Shown: positions 21,347 through 30,144 of the stretch, piece by piece
How positions within the stretch are numbered: position 1 is the first letter of the stretch
Layout: every line of letters begins with the position of its first letter
Origin: a virus
DNA: 44,403 nucleotides
Reading direction: 5' to 3' (one strand)
IMG/VR virus record: IMGVR_UViG_3300046809_000351
Location: 1-44,403 of that record
Position numbers and translations under genes: made by a program
The notes under the pieces: model-generated
Seen by the model: the letters and a program-made list of their open reading frames with translations, nothing else
The model's database searches: none
Told to the model about the DNA's origin: nothing

Positions 21347-21993
21347 CGTTGCTCGAACGTCGGTCGGTGGCGACGCAGTTCGACATCAGCAGCTCCGGGA
21401 GCGGCTTCCGCTTCACCGGCTACGCCGCGAAGTTCGCCACACGGTCACACGACCTCGGCGGGTTCGTGGAGACGATCCGTAGCGGCGCGTTCGGTCGCGC
21501 CATCCGTGAGGGCCAGGACGTAAGGGCGCTCATCAATCACGATCCGGCGTTCATCCTGGGGCGTACCGCGTCGGGGACGCTGAAGCTCGCCGAAGATTCG
21601 ACCGGCCTCCACTACCAGGTGGACGCGCCGGACACCAGCTACGCGCGGGACCTGTCGGAGTCGATGCAGCGCGGCGACGTGACGCAAAGCTCGTTCGGCT
21701 TCCGCGTCCGTGAGGACGACTGGCAGCGCGAGGGACGGGGCCGACTGCGGACCCTGATCGACGTTGACCTACTCGATGTCTCGCCGGTCACGTACCCGGC
21801 GTACGAGGACACCGAATCGGGGGTCACCGCGGCGCGTGCTTTACAGCTCGCGGCCGGCGCGCACGGCTGGGACCTGTCTGACGAGCTGCACGTCTGGGAC
21901 ATGACGGGTTCGTGGAACCCGCTGCCACCGGAAGACAACGACGTACTTCGGACCGCGCTGCGCGCGATTCGGCTTAGGGGCCGTGCCTTCTAG
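21343..21993 (+). CDS. Prohead maturation protease, HK97 family
   Basis: 216 residues from GTG. Contains the catalytic His segment ALINHDP and the Ser segment QSSFGFRV, then LIDVDLLDVSPVTYPAY, as in the U35 prohead proteases. A C-terminal extension of about 50 residues follows operator-like site 19, whose bases encode RALQLAAG. It cleaves the scaffold region of the capsid protein during maturation. A terminator follows. Confidence 0.94.
   Translation: MTLLERRSVATQFDISSSGSGFRFTGYAAKFATRSHDLGGFVETIRSGAFGRAIREGQDVRALINHDPAFILGRTASGTLKLAEDSTGLHYQVDAPDTSYARDLSESMQRGDVTQSSFGFRVREDDWQREGRGRLRTLIDVDLLDVSPVTYPAYEDTESGVTAARALQLAAGAHGWDLSDELHVWDMTGSWNPLPPEDNDVLRTALRAIRLRGRAF
21827..21858 (+). promoter_or_regulatory. 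Dispersed operator-like site 19
   Basis: CCGCGG at 21827-21832, GCTTTACAGC at 21838-21847 and GGCCGGC at 21852-21858, inside the protease gene. Full-length form retained within coding DNA. Confidence 0.8.
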
Positions 21994-22011
21994 GCCAGCT
22001 CCAAACACACA

Positions 22012-22042
22012 CAGAGGCTCACCCCTGACGGGTGGGCCTCTT
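22012..22042 (+). terminator. Terminator between protease and capsid
   Basis: GAGGCTCACCC / GGGTGGGCCTC hairpin then TTTCGTTT. May set the ratio of capsid to protease transcripts. Confidence 0.75.
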
Positions 22043-22085
22043 TCGTTTGGCCGCTTCGGGCGGCCCCTTGGGGGAGGTATCCACT

Positions 22086-23360
22086 TTGACTAACTACGGG
22101 GCACAGGCGGAAGCCCTACTGACTCAGCGTGCGCAGATCTGGGAGCAGCGCAAGGCGCTGACCGACGCGCTGACCGGCGAGCCGACTGCGGAGCAGCGGA
22201 GCCAGCTCGACCAGATGGACACGGACCTGACCCGGCTCGGCGCGGAGGCCCGCTCCATCGTGGAGGAGGGCGAGCGGGAGCGGGACGCGGCGGAGCTGCG
22301 TCAGCGCGCTATCGCTCTGGGCGCGAAGCCGGGAGTTTTTACCGGCGACCAGCAGCCGCAGGGCCAGAGCGGTCCGTCCCTGTCCGACGAGATTCGGGCG
22401 CTGAACTTCGGCGAGTCCATCACGATCGGCTCTGACCTCTACATGAAGCCGGGCCAGGAGGCCCGCGCCGCGCTGGCTGCGGCTGAAACCCGTGTCGCGA
22501 CCACTGGCGTGAGCGCGAATGCCGGTGCGACCATCCCGACGACTTTCGTCGCGCGAGTCCTGGAGTACATGCTCCCGAACATCGGCGTCTGGCAGGCCCA
22601 GCCGACGATCATCACCACGGCGTCGGGCAATCCCATGACCTTCCCGCGCCTGACCGGTCGGCCGACCGTTGCGCCGGTCGCCGAGAACACCACTTTCCCG
22701 ACTTCCGACGCGGCGTTCAATCAGTTCACGCTGAATGCCAAGAAGTACGGTGTCATCGTCCAGGTGAGCAAGGAAATGGTGGAGGACAGCGGTATTGATA
22801 TCGCTGGCTTCATCGCTCAGCAGGCGGGCATCATGGCGGGCCGTCAGGTCGCGCATGACCTTCTGGTCGGCTCGGGTTCCGGCGGCACTCCGACCGGCAT
22901 TCTGACCGCCGCTGTCGCGGCCAACGTCGGCACGACCATGGGTACCATCGGCGCCATTTCCGGTGACGACGTGATCAACCTGTATTACAGCGTGATCGAC
23001 GCCTACCGGGGCGGCGCGAAGTTCATGATGGCGGATGCCACCGTGGGCAAGTTGCGCGGCGTCAAGGACAACTATGGTCAGTACCTTTGGCAGCCTGGAC
23101 TGACTTCCGGCGCGCCCGACCTGCTTCTCGGGAAGCCCGTCGTGACCGACATCAACATGCCGACCGTGGGGACCGGGAACAACTGCGTGTTGTTCGGAGA
23201 CTTCTCTACGTACTACGTGCGTCAGGTCAACGGTGTTTCCGTTGAGAAGTCCTTCGAGTACGGCTGGGGTTCCGACCTGATCTCGTACAAGGTGACTTGG
23301 CGTGGTGACGGCAACCTGGCCGACACGACCGGTTCGCTGAAGACGCTCGTCGGCAAGTAA
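22086..23360 (+). CDS. Major capsid protein, HK97 fold
   Basis: 424 residues from TTG 22086, with GGGGGAGG eight bases upstream. Residues about 1-105 are a charged coiled-coil scaffold-like delta domain (QRSQLDQMDTDLTRLGAEARSIVEEGERERD). The capsid domain follows (ATIPTTFVARVLEYMLPNIGVWQAQ, LNAKKYGVIVQVSKEMVEDS). The region between is the likely cleavage zone of the protease. A terminator follows the gene. Confidence 0.95.
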   Translation: MTNYGAQAEALLTQRAQIWEQRKALTDALTGEPTAEQRSQLDQMDTDLTRLGAEARSIVEEGERERDAAELRQRAIALGAKPGVFTGDQQPQGQSGPSLSDEIRALNFGESITIGSDLYMKPGQEARAALAAAETRVATTGVSANAGATIPTTFVARVLEYMLPNIGVWQAQPTIITTASGNPMTFPRLTGRPTVAPVAENTTFPTSDAAFNQFTLNAKKYGVIVQVSKEMVEDSGIDIAGFIAQQAGIMAGRQVAHDLLVGSGSGGTPTGILTAAVAANVGTTMGTIGAISGDDVINLYYSVIDAYRGGAKFMMADATVGKLRGVKDNYGQYLWQPGLTSGAPDLLLGKPVVTDINMPTVGTGNNCVLFGDFSTYYVRQVNGVSVEKSFEYGWGSDLISYKVTWRGDGNLADTTGSLKTLVGK

Positions 23361-23376
23361 GCCGACTGGTTAAGGA

Positions 23377-23407
23377 AGGGGCAGGCTCTTATGCCTGCCC
23401 CTTTTCT
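23377..23407 (+). terminator. Terminator after capsid gene
   Basis: GGGGCAGGC-TCTTAT-GCCTGCCCC then TTTTCTC. Confidence 0.88.
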
Positions 23408-23427
23408 CATGCCCGGAGGGGGGTTGA

Positions 23428-24300
23428 GTGAGGCTTATACGCGGTTACGCGGGCGTGCTTACGACCACGTTCATGACGGATGAGACTCCGATTGAAGCCG
23501 GAGCGGTTACGGTTACCGTCACCAATGCGGCCGGGGCAACCGTTGCCACTGGCGCGGCTAGCGAGCCGTCAACCGGCGTCTACACATTCGCGTTAAGCCC
23601 GCAGACGGCGCTAGGGCCACTAACGGTTACGTGGGCTGGTGCGACGCTTAGCCAGACGACTACCGCCGAAGTGGTCGGCGGAGTGCTGTTCGCGCTGCCT
23701 GACCTGCGAGCATCTGATCCCGCGTTCGCCAACACGACTAAGTTCCCAACCGCCGCGCTAGCGGCTGCGAGGGATGCGGTTACGGATGAGTTCGCGCGCA
23801 TCTGCGGGCGTTCCTTTATCCCGCGCGGTAACGCCTATACGACCTACCTGGATAACACGGGGAATGTTCTCCTACCGGATGCCGACCTATACAAGGTGGT
23901 TACCGCGACGGTTGACGGCGTAAGCCAAACCGGCTTAACCGTCGACCCTATCGGCCTGGTTACCGGTCTTCCCACCTTGCAGGCGATGACGCTGCAAGAG
24001 CTGTGGGACGGCTCGATAGGTTCTGGGGCTCCAGGCCCCGGCCTAACCGTCATCTCCTATGAGTACGGCTGGCCAACCGTCCCTAACGACCTTTACCGCG
24101 CGGCTATCCAGCGCGGGCGGTTCATCCTCGCGGCTATCGCATCGGGCATCCCCGATCGCGCAACGTCTTTCGTTGCAACCGAGGGCGGATCGTTCACGCT
24201 CGCCACACCGGGCAGCGGCGTATGGCAGACCGGCATTCCGGACGTTGACGCGGTGCTAGCTCGATACACCATCGCGCCTAAGGGCGTGGTCGTGGCATGA
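23428..24300 (+). CDS. Head-tail connector (adaptor) with N-terminal Ig-like domain
   Basis: 290 residues from GTG, with GGAGGGGG six bases upstream. Residues about 1-85 look like a bacterial Ig-like domain (AGAVTVTVTNAAGATVATGAA, then YTFALSPQTALGPLTVTWAG). The rest resembles gp6-type adaptor proteins: LRASDPAFANTTKFPTAAL, a DAVTDEFARICGRSF helix, and AAIQRGRFILAAIA. The Ig-like domain could decorate the neck. Stop overlaps the next ATG (ATGA). Confidence 0.75.
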   Translation: MRLIRGYAGVLTTTFMTDETPIEAGAVTVTVTNAAGATVATGAASEPSTGVYTFALSPQTALGPLTVTWAGATLSQTTTAEVVGGVLFALPDLRASDPAFANTTKFPTAALAAARDAVTDEFARICGRSFIPRGNAYTTYLDNTGNVLLPDADLYKVVTATVDGVSQTGLTVDPIGLVTGLPTLQAMTLQELWDGSIGSGAPGPGLTVISYEYGWPTVPNDLYRAAIQRGRFILAAIASGIPDRATSFVATEGGSFTLATPGSGVWQTGIPDVDAVLARYTIAPKGVVVA

Positions 24301-24719
24301 GCACTAACGCACTCGTCGTCAAGGCGGCGATCCAGACCGCTTTACAGCAGTCGGCCGGCCTGACAGACATCCCGGTTGTCTGGGGACCAGACCCGAGGTA
24401 TCAGCCTGCGCAATGGGTGTTGCTCGGTCAAATCCACTGGGATCACGAGCGGTGGGCGACGAACCGAACCAGGGAAGAGACGTTCACACTCGACATCATC
24501 TGTGAGGTCATGCTCACAGCGGCATCCGCGTTCGACGCGGAAACACAGGCCGCACAGCTTTCCGGGGTCATTGAAGACATCTGCAAGGGCTCCCCCGGAT
24601 TCGGCCTGCCCGGCGTCGTTACCTCTCTCTACAGCCCTGGGCGCCTGCTCTCTTTTCCCGCTGATGACCGGTGGGTCGGCCAAGTGCACGCCGAATTGAA
24701 GGTCACAGCACGCACCTAA
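24297..24719 (+). CDS. Tail terminator/completion-like protein
   Basis: 140 residues. Sits between the adaptor and the tail tube, where HK97-type phages encode the tail terminator. It has an N-terminal helix (VVKAAIQTALQQSAG) and then beta strands (EETFTLDIICEVML, WVGQVHAELKV), which fits that fold. Operator-like site 20 lies in its first helix codons. Call rests on position and pattern. Confidence 0.62.
   Translation: MSTNALVVKAAIQTALQQSAGLTDIPVVWGPDPRYQPAQWVLLGQIHWDHERWATNRTREETFTLDIICEVMLTAASAFDAETQAAQLSGVIEDICKGSPGFGLPGVVTSLYSPGRLLSFPADDRWVGQVHAELKVTART
24339..24360 (+). promoter_or_regulatory. Dispersed operator-like site 20
   Basis: GCTTTACAGC at 24339-24348 and GGCCGGCC at 24353-24360, inside the tail terminator-like gene. 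Confidence 0.75.
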
Positions 24720-24731
24720 CGGGGGTTTCTT

Positions 24732-25148
24732 TTGTCTCAGAGCATTGTCTACACGGGTCCACTCGCGGCGGTTGAGACGCCGGACGGGACCGTATTCACC
24801 AAGGGCGTTCCGGTCACGGTTACCGCCGAGCTGGCGGCGGCGCTGCTGCTTCAGTCCTTCGCGGAGGTGACATCCAACGGCGACGTTGGCGCCCTGCCGA
24901 CTGCCCCATCTGTGGCTCCGGCCATCGCTGCGGCTTTGGCATCGCCTGTCCCTCAGGCCGCGCCGGTTCCCGACGTGACGGCCACACCCACGGACACGGG
25001 CGTTCCGGCCACGTCCCCGCAGCCGGCCGCGAGCTTTACAGCGGCCCCCGCGGTTGATGCGGCTCCCGCTCCGGCTCCTGCCCCGACCGACCCCGCTCCG
25101 GCTCCGGCCCCGACGGTTCTTGCCCCGGTTAGCGGGGTGACCAACTAA
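24732..25148 (+). CDS. Small virion-type protein with Ala/Pro-rich tail
   Basis: 138 residues from TTG, with a GGGGG upstream. Residues 1-50 form a compact domain (YTGPLAAVETPDGTVFTKGVPVTVT, AELAAALLLQSF). The remaining about 90 are almost only Ala, Pro, Thr, Val and Asp, ending APAPAPTDPAPAPAPT. Likely a structural protein with a flexible linker; similar short proteins lie before the tail tube gene in other actinophages. Site 21 is in the linker codons. Confidence 0.65.
   Translation: MSQSIVYTGPLAAVETPDGTVFTKGVPVTVTAELAAALLLQSFAEVTSNGDVGALPTAPSVAPAIAAALASPVPQAAPVPDVTATPTDTGVPATSPQPAASFTAAPAVDAAPAPAPAPTDPAPAPAPTVLAPVSGVTN
25022..25053 (+). promoter_or_regulatory. Dispersed operator-like site 21
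   Basis: GCCGGCC at 25022-25028, GCTTTACAGC at 25033-25042 and CCGCGG at 25048-25053; flanks in reversed order relative to most plus-oriented sites. Confidence 0.7.
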
Positions 25149-26131
25149 TGACCGTCTACACCGTTCACGATTCCTATCTGGGGATGAAGGACGAGACCGC
25201 ATACGCGACGGCCGTCGCTCCGGCCCGGTTCTTCGAGTTCGAGAACGAGTCCATCTCTGGCAAGTACGCGCGCATCGACGCCAAGGGCGTGCGCGCGGGT
25301 AACCGCGTGCTCCGCACTGATCGGTGGGCGCCAAACTTCAAGGGCGCGGACGGCACCCTCAAGCTCGAAGTGCAGGACAGCAATTTCGGGCTGCTGTTCA
25401 AGCACGCGCTAGGCGTCGTCGCTACTGGCACGCCCACGGGCGGGTTCACCCCGTACACCTTCACTCTCGGCCCCCTGGTGGGCCTGTCGTCTACGTGGCA
25501 GGTCGGCCGGTTCAGCACCGATGGTTCTCTGACGCCGTTCACCTACTCCGGCGGCAAGATCCACAACTGGGAACTGTCCAGCGCTGTTGACGGCGTGCTC
25601 GGCATGACCTTGGGCCTGGACTTCGCTACCGAGACGATCGGCGCCGGTACCGGCGCGTATGCGATGTCGACTCCGACCTACCCGAGCGGTTCGCAGCTCT
25701 TTACCTACATCGGCGGCACGGCCACCGTGGCGGGTACCTCGTTTGCGGTCCATGACGTCACGGTCAAGGGTGACAACAAGCTCAAGGTGGATCGCTTCTT
25801 CATGCAGAACAACGGGCAGAAGAAGGAACCGATTGAGCAAGAAATGCGGCTCATCAACTGGGAGCTGAAGGGCGAGTTTGACGGCCTCACTCAGTTCAAC
25901 CGCGTCGCTTCTCTGACGGCCGCTGGCGCTACGGCGGCCGTCGTCATGAACTGGGCGACTCCTCAGGGCGGCGCCCTTCAGGTGACGATCCCGAACGCCC
26001 GTTTCGACGCTGGCGCGCCGCACGTGGACGGGGCGAAGATCCCCGAGATTGCGTTCACGGGCTTGGCCCTTGACGACGGCACCCTGCCGCCGATCTCGAT
26101 CGTCTACACCACCAAGGACGCGGCTCCCTAA
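25148..26131 (+). CDS. Major tail tube protein
   Basis: 327 residues; ATG overlaps the previous stop (TAATG). Beta-rich throughout (HDSYLGMKDETAYATAVAPARFFEFENES, DGTLKLEVQDSNFGLLFKHALG, LKGEFDGLTQF). This pattern and the place directly before the tail chaperones match the tail tube proteins of actinobacterial siphoviruses. Forms the stacked hexamer rings of the non-contractile tail. Confidence 0.85.
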   Translation: MTVYTVHDSYLGMKDETAYATAVAPARFFEFENESISGKYARIDAKGVRAGNRVLRTDRWAPNFKGADGTLKLEVQDSNFGLLFKHALGVVATGTPTGGFTPYTFTLGPLVGLSSTWQVGRFSTDGSLTPFTYSGGKIHNWELSSAVDGVLGMTLGLDFATETIGAGTGAYAMSTPTYPSGSQLFTYIGGTATVAGTSFAVHDVTVKGDNKLKVDRFFMQNNGQKKEPIEQEMRLINWELKGEFDGLTQFNRVASLTAAGATAAVVMNWATPQGGALQVTIPNARFDAGAPHVDGAKIPEIAFTGLALDDGTLPPISIVYTTKDAAP

Positions 26132-26646
26132 TGCCGTACCAGCCGGGCCAGGGTCGGGGGAAACAGTTCACCTCGGGCTATGCGAATGACTTCTCACAGA
26201 AGATCCAAGTTGAGGGGTTGTACGAGTTTCTTCGCTCGGTCAAGGAGACGGCTCCCCAGGTCGTTGGGGAAGTGGCCACCACGAACAAGATGGCTGCCGA
26301 CATCGTGAAGGACGCGGCCAAGTCGAAGGCATCGGGGCTCGGCGGCGTTGCCAACAAGGCGGCCGGGAGCCTGGCCACGTCGAAAGCGACCCGTCAGGCC
26401 ACTGTGCGCCTCGGTAGAGGAATGCCGTTCGCCTTCGGCGCTGAGTTCGGCGCCTTGAGGTATCGGCAGTTCGAGCCCTGGCGCGGCAATCAATGGGTCG
26501 CCGGTTCCGGCCCGGCGGATGGCGTCGGCTACTTCCTGAACCCTGCCGTTCGCGAGCAGCGAGCGAAGGTCGAAGCGGTTTACATGGCAAACATCATGCG
26601 CCTCATGCGCGAAGCCGGGTTCCGTATCTCGGACCTGGGCGAGTAG
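26131..26646 (+). CDS. Minor tail or tail-completion protein
   Basis: 171 residues; ATG overlaps the previous stop (TAATG). An N-terminal segment QKIQVEGLYEFLRSVKETAPQVV, then Ala/Lys-rich helices and a C-terminal FGAEFGALRYRQFEPWRGNQW. This resembles HK97 gp10/Phage_HK97_TLTM-type proteins, though it lies after rather than before the tail tube. Role tentative. Confidence 0.6.
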   Translation: MPYQPGQGRGKQFTSGYANDFSQKIQVEGLYEFLRSVKETAPQVVGEVATTNKMAADIVKDAAKSKASGLGGVANKAAGSLATSKATRQATVRLGRGMPFAFGAEFGALRYRQFEPWRGNQWVAGSGPADGVGYFLNPAVREQRAKVEAVYMANIMRLMREAGFRISDLGE

Positions 26647-26648
26647 TT

Positions 26649-26679
26649 CCGCGGTTCGCTTTACAGCGCCCCGCCGGCC
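26649..26679 (+). promoter_or_regulatory. Dispersed operator-like site 22
   Basis: CCGCGG at 26649-26654, GCTTTACAGC at 26658-26667 and GCCGGCC at 26673-26679, in the gap before the tail chaperone gene. Confidence 0.8.
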
Positions 26680-26719
26680 GAGTGCTGGCGGGGCTTTCTA
26701 CTTCCTAAGGAGACCCCCT

Positions 26720-27028
26720 ATGTCTGAAGTTCTGCACCTCGACCCCGAAGACCTGTCGATTGGCGACCTGGAGGATTTCGAGGAGATCACCGGCCAGTCG
26801 CTCACGGAGGCGCTGAAGTCCCGTCCGGTCCTGGACGCGGAGGGCAAGCGGCAGTTTGACGAGAAGGGCCGTCCACTGTCGGAAACCCACCTCACGGCGA
26901 AGGTCATCAAGGCCCTGGTCTATGTGACCAAGCGCCGGGAGGATCCGGCTTTCACGCTCGAAGACGCGCGGCACGTCCGGCTCTCTGAGCTGAAGTTCGC
27001 CGAGAGCGACCCGGAGGGAAACGGCTAA
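26720..27028 (+). CDS. Tail assembly chaperone, short form (G)
   Basis: 102 residues from ATG with a GGAG upstream. Acidic (LDPEDLSIGDLEDFEEITGQSL), as usual for the G protein. It guides tape measure folding during tail assembly. The slippery heptamer G GGA AAC at 27016-27022, two codons before the stop, allows a minor fraction of ribosomes to make the longer G-T form. Confidence 0.88.
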   Translation: MSEVLHLDPEDLSIGDLEDFEEITGQSLTEALKSRPVLDAEGKRQFDEKGRPLSETHLTAKVIKALVYVTKRREDPAFTLEDARHVRLSELKFAESDPEGNG

Positions 27029-27165
27029 GGCTGGAACGGCTGAAGGAATGGGCATTGCTCGCCCGTTTCTTCGGCTGGACACCAGCCGAGATCAGGCAAC
27101 TAACGCTATCCGAGTACCGCATGTTCTATGGGTACGCGGAAGCGCTACGGGATTCGGGGGGATAA
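26720..27165 (+). CDS. Tail assembly chaperone, frameshifted form (G-T)
   Basis: Made by a -1 shift at GGGAAAC (27016-27022): reading continues as CGG CTA AGG and adds 47 residues (LERLKEWALLARFFGWTPAE onward) to a stop at 27165, giving about 148 residues. The T extension ends four bases before the tape measure start. Heptamer, frame and position all match the conserved lambda G/G-T arrangement. Confidence 0.85.
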
Positions 27166-27168
27166 ACC

Positions 27169-30093
27169 GTGGCGGCTGGTGAGCGGATTCTCCGCGTAAT
27201 CATCGCGGGTGACGCGCTGGGCGCCGTGAGCGCCCTTGACGAGTTGTCCCACGGCCTTGAGCGGGCGCACTCGTCGGCCGATTCACACGGCGGCGGCATC
27301 ATCTCTTCGCTCGGCGGTATCGCCAAGGGCGTCGGGCTGTTTGCTGTCGGTGCCGCTGCGGTGGCCGGTGGCGTAGCAGCAGAGATTTTCAAGGTCGGTT
27401 CTGGCTATGAGCAGCAGCTCAACCAGATCAAGGCTTTCACGCACTCCACTACCGATCAGATGACGGCACTGGAGAACAAGCTTTACGCGATGTCTCCGGA
27501 GTTCGCGAAGATGGGCCAGACCTCGGAGAACGCCGCTGAGGCCCTTAACGCGATGACCAAGGCTGGTATGTCGCTGAACGATGCGATGGGCGCTCTCACG
27601 TCCGTCATGGCCCTGGCGAAGGCCGGTAACACGGACTACAACGAAGCAGCGTCGGAAACCGTGACGATGCTGAATACCTTCGGGCTGAAGGCGGACCAGG
27701 CGTCGCACGTGGCCGACGTTCTGACGAATGCCACCCACACGTCAACGTCGTCCCTTCAGGACATCTCGAACGCCATGAGCTACACCGCTCAGGCGGCCCA
27801 CGACTTCGGCGCAAGCATCGACACCACGGCCGCCTTGATGGCGGAGCTGTCGAATGCCGGTGTCTCCGCGTCTAGCGCGGGTACCGCCGTGCGGAACATG
27901 TTCCAGCGGCTTTCCGACCCGACTAAGAAGGCGGCGGCGGAGCTTGAGGATGCGGGCATTAAGGTCTGGGACCTTCACGGGAAGATGCTTCCGCTTCCTG
28001 CTCTGTTCCAGGAGTTCCACGACAAGTGGGGCAAGGCCATTGACGCGAACCAGCTTGAGAAGATCGCGCCAGCCCTGAAGGACATTTTTGGCGCCCGTGG
28101 CATGGAGTCGGCGCTAGTCGCCATCAAGCAGGGCGGCCCGGGGCTTCAGCACTACATCGATTTGATGGGCCGGAACCAGGAGGCAACGGCGATTGCCGAT
28201 GCCAAGTCTCAGGGCCTCTCGGGCACGTTCAAGCGGCTGAGCGCCACCATGGAGTCAGCGGCGCAGCACCTCTATATGCAGGTAGCCCCGAAGCTGGCGA
28301 ACTTCCTGAACCCGTTCGTGGATGCCCTACCGGGCTATCTGTCGAAGGCTGCGAAGTACGGCCAAGAGATCTGGACTGCGCTGACCGATCCGGGTAAGGC
28401 CGCGAAGGGGCCGAACGGTGGAAGTGGTTTCACGAAGGGCCTTGTTGAGGTTGGCAAGGTCGTTCATAACGACGTGCTTCCGGCACTCGGCGAGATAGCC
28501 AGCTTTGTGAAGAGGGATGTTGTTCCGGTGGTCGAGCAATTCGGCCGGATGTTCGTCACTCAGATCGTGCCGTTTGTTGCCCGCGTCGCGGCAGACATCG
28601 CCCACCTGCTACTGCCGATCATCAAGGATATCGGCCGGTTTATCAAGACTGATGTGCTCCCCTCGCTGAAGCAGTGGGGCGAGTTCATATCGGCCGTGGT
28701 CATTCCAAAGATGGAAGTGCTCTGGACTAAGGTTCAGCCAATCCTTCAGACGCTTGCCGACTTTATCGAGAAGAAGATCATTCCACTTCTCGACTGGGCT
28801 TGGAAGAACGGGATACAGCCGATCCTGAAGGATCTGGAACCGCTGATCTCGGACGTCCTTGACGCGCTGGCCGGGCTCTATGGCTTCTTGGCGCCGGTCG
28901 TTAAGTGGATTGTTGATGTCTTTGGCGGTCCCTTAGTTGACGCGGTTAAGGGATTCCTGTCCGGCGTGTTCATCGCCGTTGAGGGCGTGATCGAGTTCCT
29001 GCGCGGCCTTATCGGGTTCCTGAAGGGCGTTTTTACCGGCGACTGGGGCAAGGCCTGGGACGGCATCTGCAAGATGGTCGCGGGCGCCTGGGACTTTATC
29101 TACGGCCTCCTGAAGGCGATTATCTTCGGCAAGATAGTGAAGCTATTCGTCGAAGGCGGAAAGCTTCTTATGGATGCCGCCGAAGCGCCGTTCAAGTGGA
29201 TAGCCGCACGGGCCACCTCGTTCGGATCTGACATTGTGGAAGTCTTCTCGACGTTGAAGGAGATGGCCGGGGCGATCTGGAAGACGCTTTGGGAAAACGC
29301 GAAGTTGCTTCTTTCTGACGCCATGAAGTCAATGGGTGACAATGTCGTTCGACTCGGCGCGGATATCCTAAAGTGGTTCCAGGATTTGCCGGACGTGCTG
29401 GGTCGGCTTCTCTCCAGCGCCGGGCAGTGGCTTGTCGACACCGGCACGAAGCTCCTTACCGGGCTGAAGAACGGCATCCTTTCCGGCGTGAAGGCTGTCT
29501 ATTCGTGGTTCACCACGGATTTGCCAAACGGTGTGAAGGGCGTCCTTTCGGACGTCGGTTCGTGGCTTGAGGACGCCGGTTTGAACATGATGAAGGGATT
29601 CATCAAGGGCGTTGAAGACATGGCGGGGCAGGTCAAGGATTCCGCCGTCGGCGTCGTCAAGGACGCCTATAACGGGGTCAAGAACTTCCTTGGCATCAAC
29701 AGCCCTTCGCGTCTCTACATGGGCCTTGGCCACGGCACGGGCGAGGGCTTCATCAATGGCGTTGTGGCGAAGACTCAGGCAGTTCATGACGCCGTGGTGG
29801 GCATGGTCACTGTGCCGGCCAACCGCTTTACAGCGGCCTTCCGTCAGCAACAGCAGACCGCTTCGACAGCGGCGGCTACGGCCGCCCGGTCGGCTGGCCA
29901 GGTCTGGGCAACTGCGGGAGCGGTCGGCCCCGCGCCGGCCGGAGGCTTTACAGTGCCCGTCACTATCAATGTCGCCGGTTCCATCCAGGCAGAGCGGGAC
30001 TTTGCCCGCACGATGTCTCAGGCCATCCGAGACGAGATCAGGCAGATCGGCCGCCGTAATGGCGGCAAGACAGGCCTTACGGGGGCCTTCTAG
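27169..30093 (+). CDS. Tape measure protein
   Basis: 974 residues from GTG. N-terminal helical part with TP901-type tape measure features (NQIKAFTHSTTDQMTALENKLY, AAEALNAMTKAGMS, ATHTSTSSLQDISNAMSYTAQ). Hydrophobic stretches lie in the middle (KWIVDVFGGPLVDAVKGFLSG). Late come NFLGINSPSRLYMGLG and a C-terminal Gln/Ala-rich end. At about 0.15 nm per residue it predicts a tail near 145 nm. Sites 23 and 24 are in the C-terminal codons. Confidence 0.95.
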   Translation: MAAGERILRVIIAGDALGAVSALDELSHGLERAHSSADSHGGGIISSLGGIAKGVGLFAVGAAAVAGGVAAEIFKVGSGYEQQLNQIKAFTHSTTDQMTALENKLYAMSPEFAKMGQTSENAAEALNAMTKAGMSLNDAMGALTSVMALAKAGNTDYNEAASETVTMLNTFGLKADQASHVADVLTNATHTSTSSLQDISNAMSYTAQAAHDFGASIDTTAALMAELSNAGVSASSAGTAVRNMFQRLSDPTKKAAAELEDAGIKVWDLHGKMLPLPALFQEFHDKWGKAIDANQLEKIAPALKDIFGARGMESALVAIKQGGPGLQHYIDLMGRNQEATAIADAKSQGLSGTFKRLSATMESAAQHLYMQVAPKLANFLNPFVDALPGYLSKAAKYGQEIWTALTDPGKAAKGPNGGSGFTKGLVEVGKVVHNDVLPALGEIASFVKRDVVPVVEQFGRMFVTQIVPFVARVAADIAHLLLPIIKDIGRFIKTDVLPSLKQWGEFISAVVIPKMEVLWTKVQPILQTLADFIEKKIIPLLDWAWKNGIQPILKDLEPLISDVLDALAGLYGFLAPVVKWIVDVFGGPLVDAVKGFLSGVFIAVEGVIEFLRGLIGFLKGVFTGDWGKAWDGICKMVAGAWDFIYGLLKAIIFGKIVKLFVEGGKLLMDAAEAPFKWIAARATSFGSDIVEVFSTLKEMAGAIWKTLWENAKLLLSDAMKSMGDNVVRLGADILKWFQDLPDVLGRLLSSAGQWLVDTGTKLLTGLKNGILSGVKAVYSWFTTDLPNGVKGVLSDVGSWLEDAGLNMMKGFIKGVEDMAGQVKDSAVGVVKDAYNGVKNFLGINSPSRLYMGLGHGTGEGFINGVVAKTQAVHDAVVGMVTVPANRFTAAFRQQQQTASTAAATAARSAGQVWATAGAVGPAPAGGFTVPVTINVAGSIQAERDFARTMSQAIRDEIRQIGRRNGGKTGLTGAF
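29814..29834 (+). promoter_or_regulatory. Dispersed operator-like site 23
   Basis: GCCGGCC at 29814-29820 and GCTTTACAGC at 29825-29834, in the tape measure gene (codons RFTAAF). Confidence 0.7.
29934..29954 (+). promoter_or_regulatory. Dispersed operator-like site 24
   Basis: GCCGGCC at 29934-29940 and GCTTTACAGT at 29945-29954; second copy 120 bases after site 23. Confidence 0.6.
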
Positions 30094-30097
30094 CAAC

Positions 30098-30144
30098 GGG
30101 GGGAGGTTGGGGCTCCGCGCTATGCGCGGGGCCCCTTCTGCATG
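30098..30144 (+). promoter_or_regulatory. Ribosome site separated from ATG by a 12-bp hairpin
   Basis: GGGGGGAGG at 30098-30106, then a 12-bp stem with TAT loop at 30109-30135, then ATG at 30142. Outside the hairpin only eight bases separate ribosome site and start, so folding could bring them to normal spacing. The hairpin could instead be a terminator, but only TTCT follows. Confidence 0.55.
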
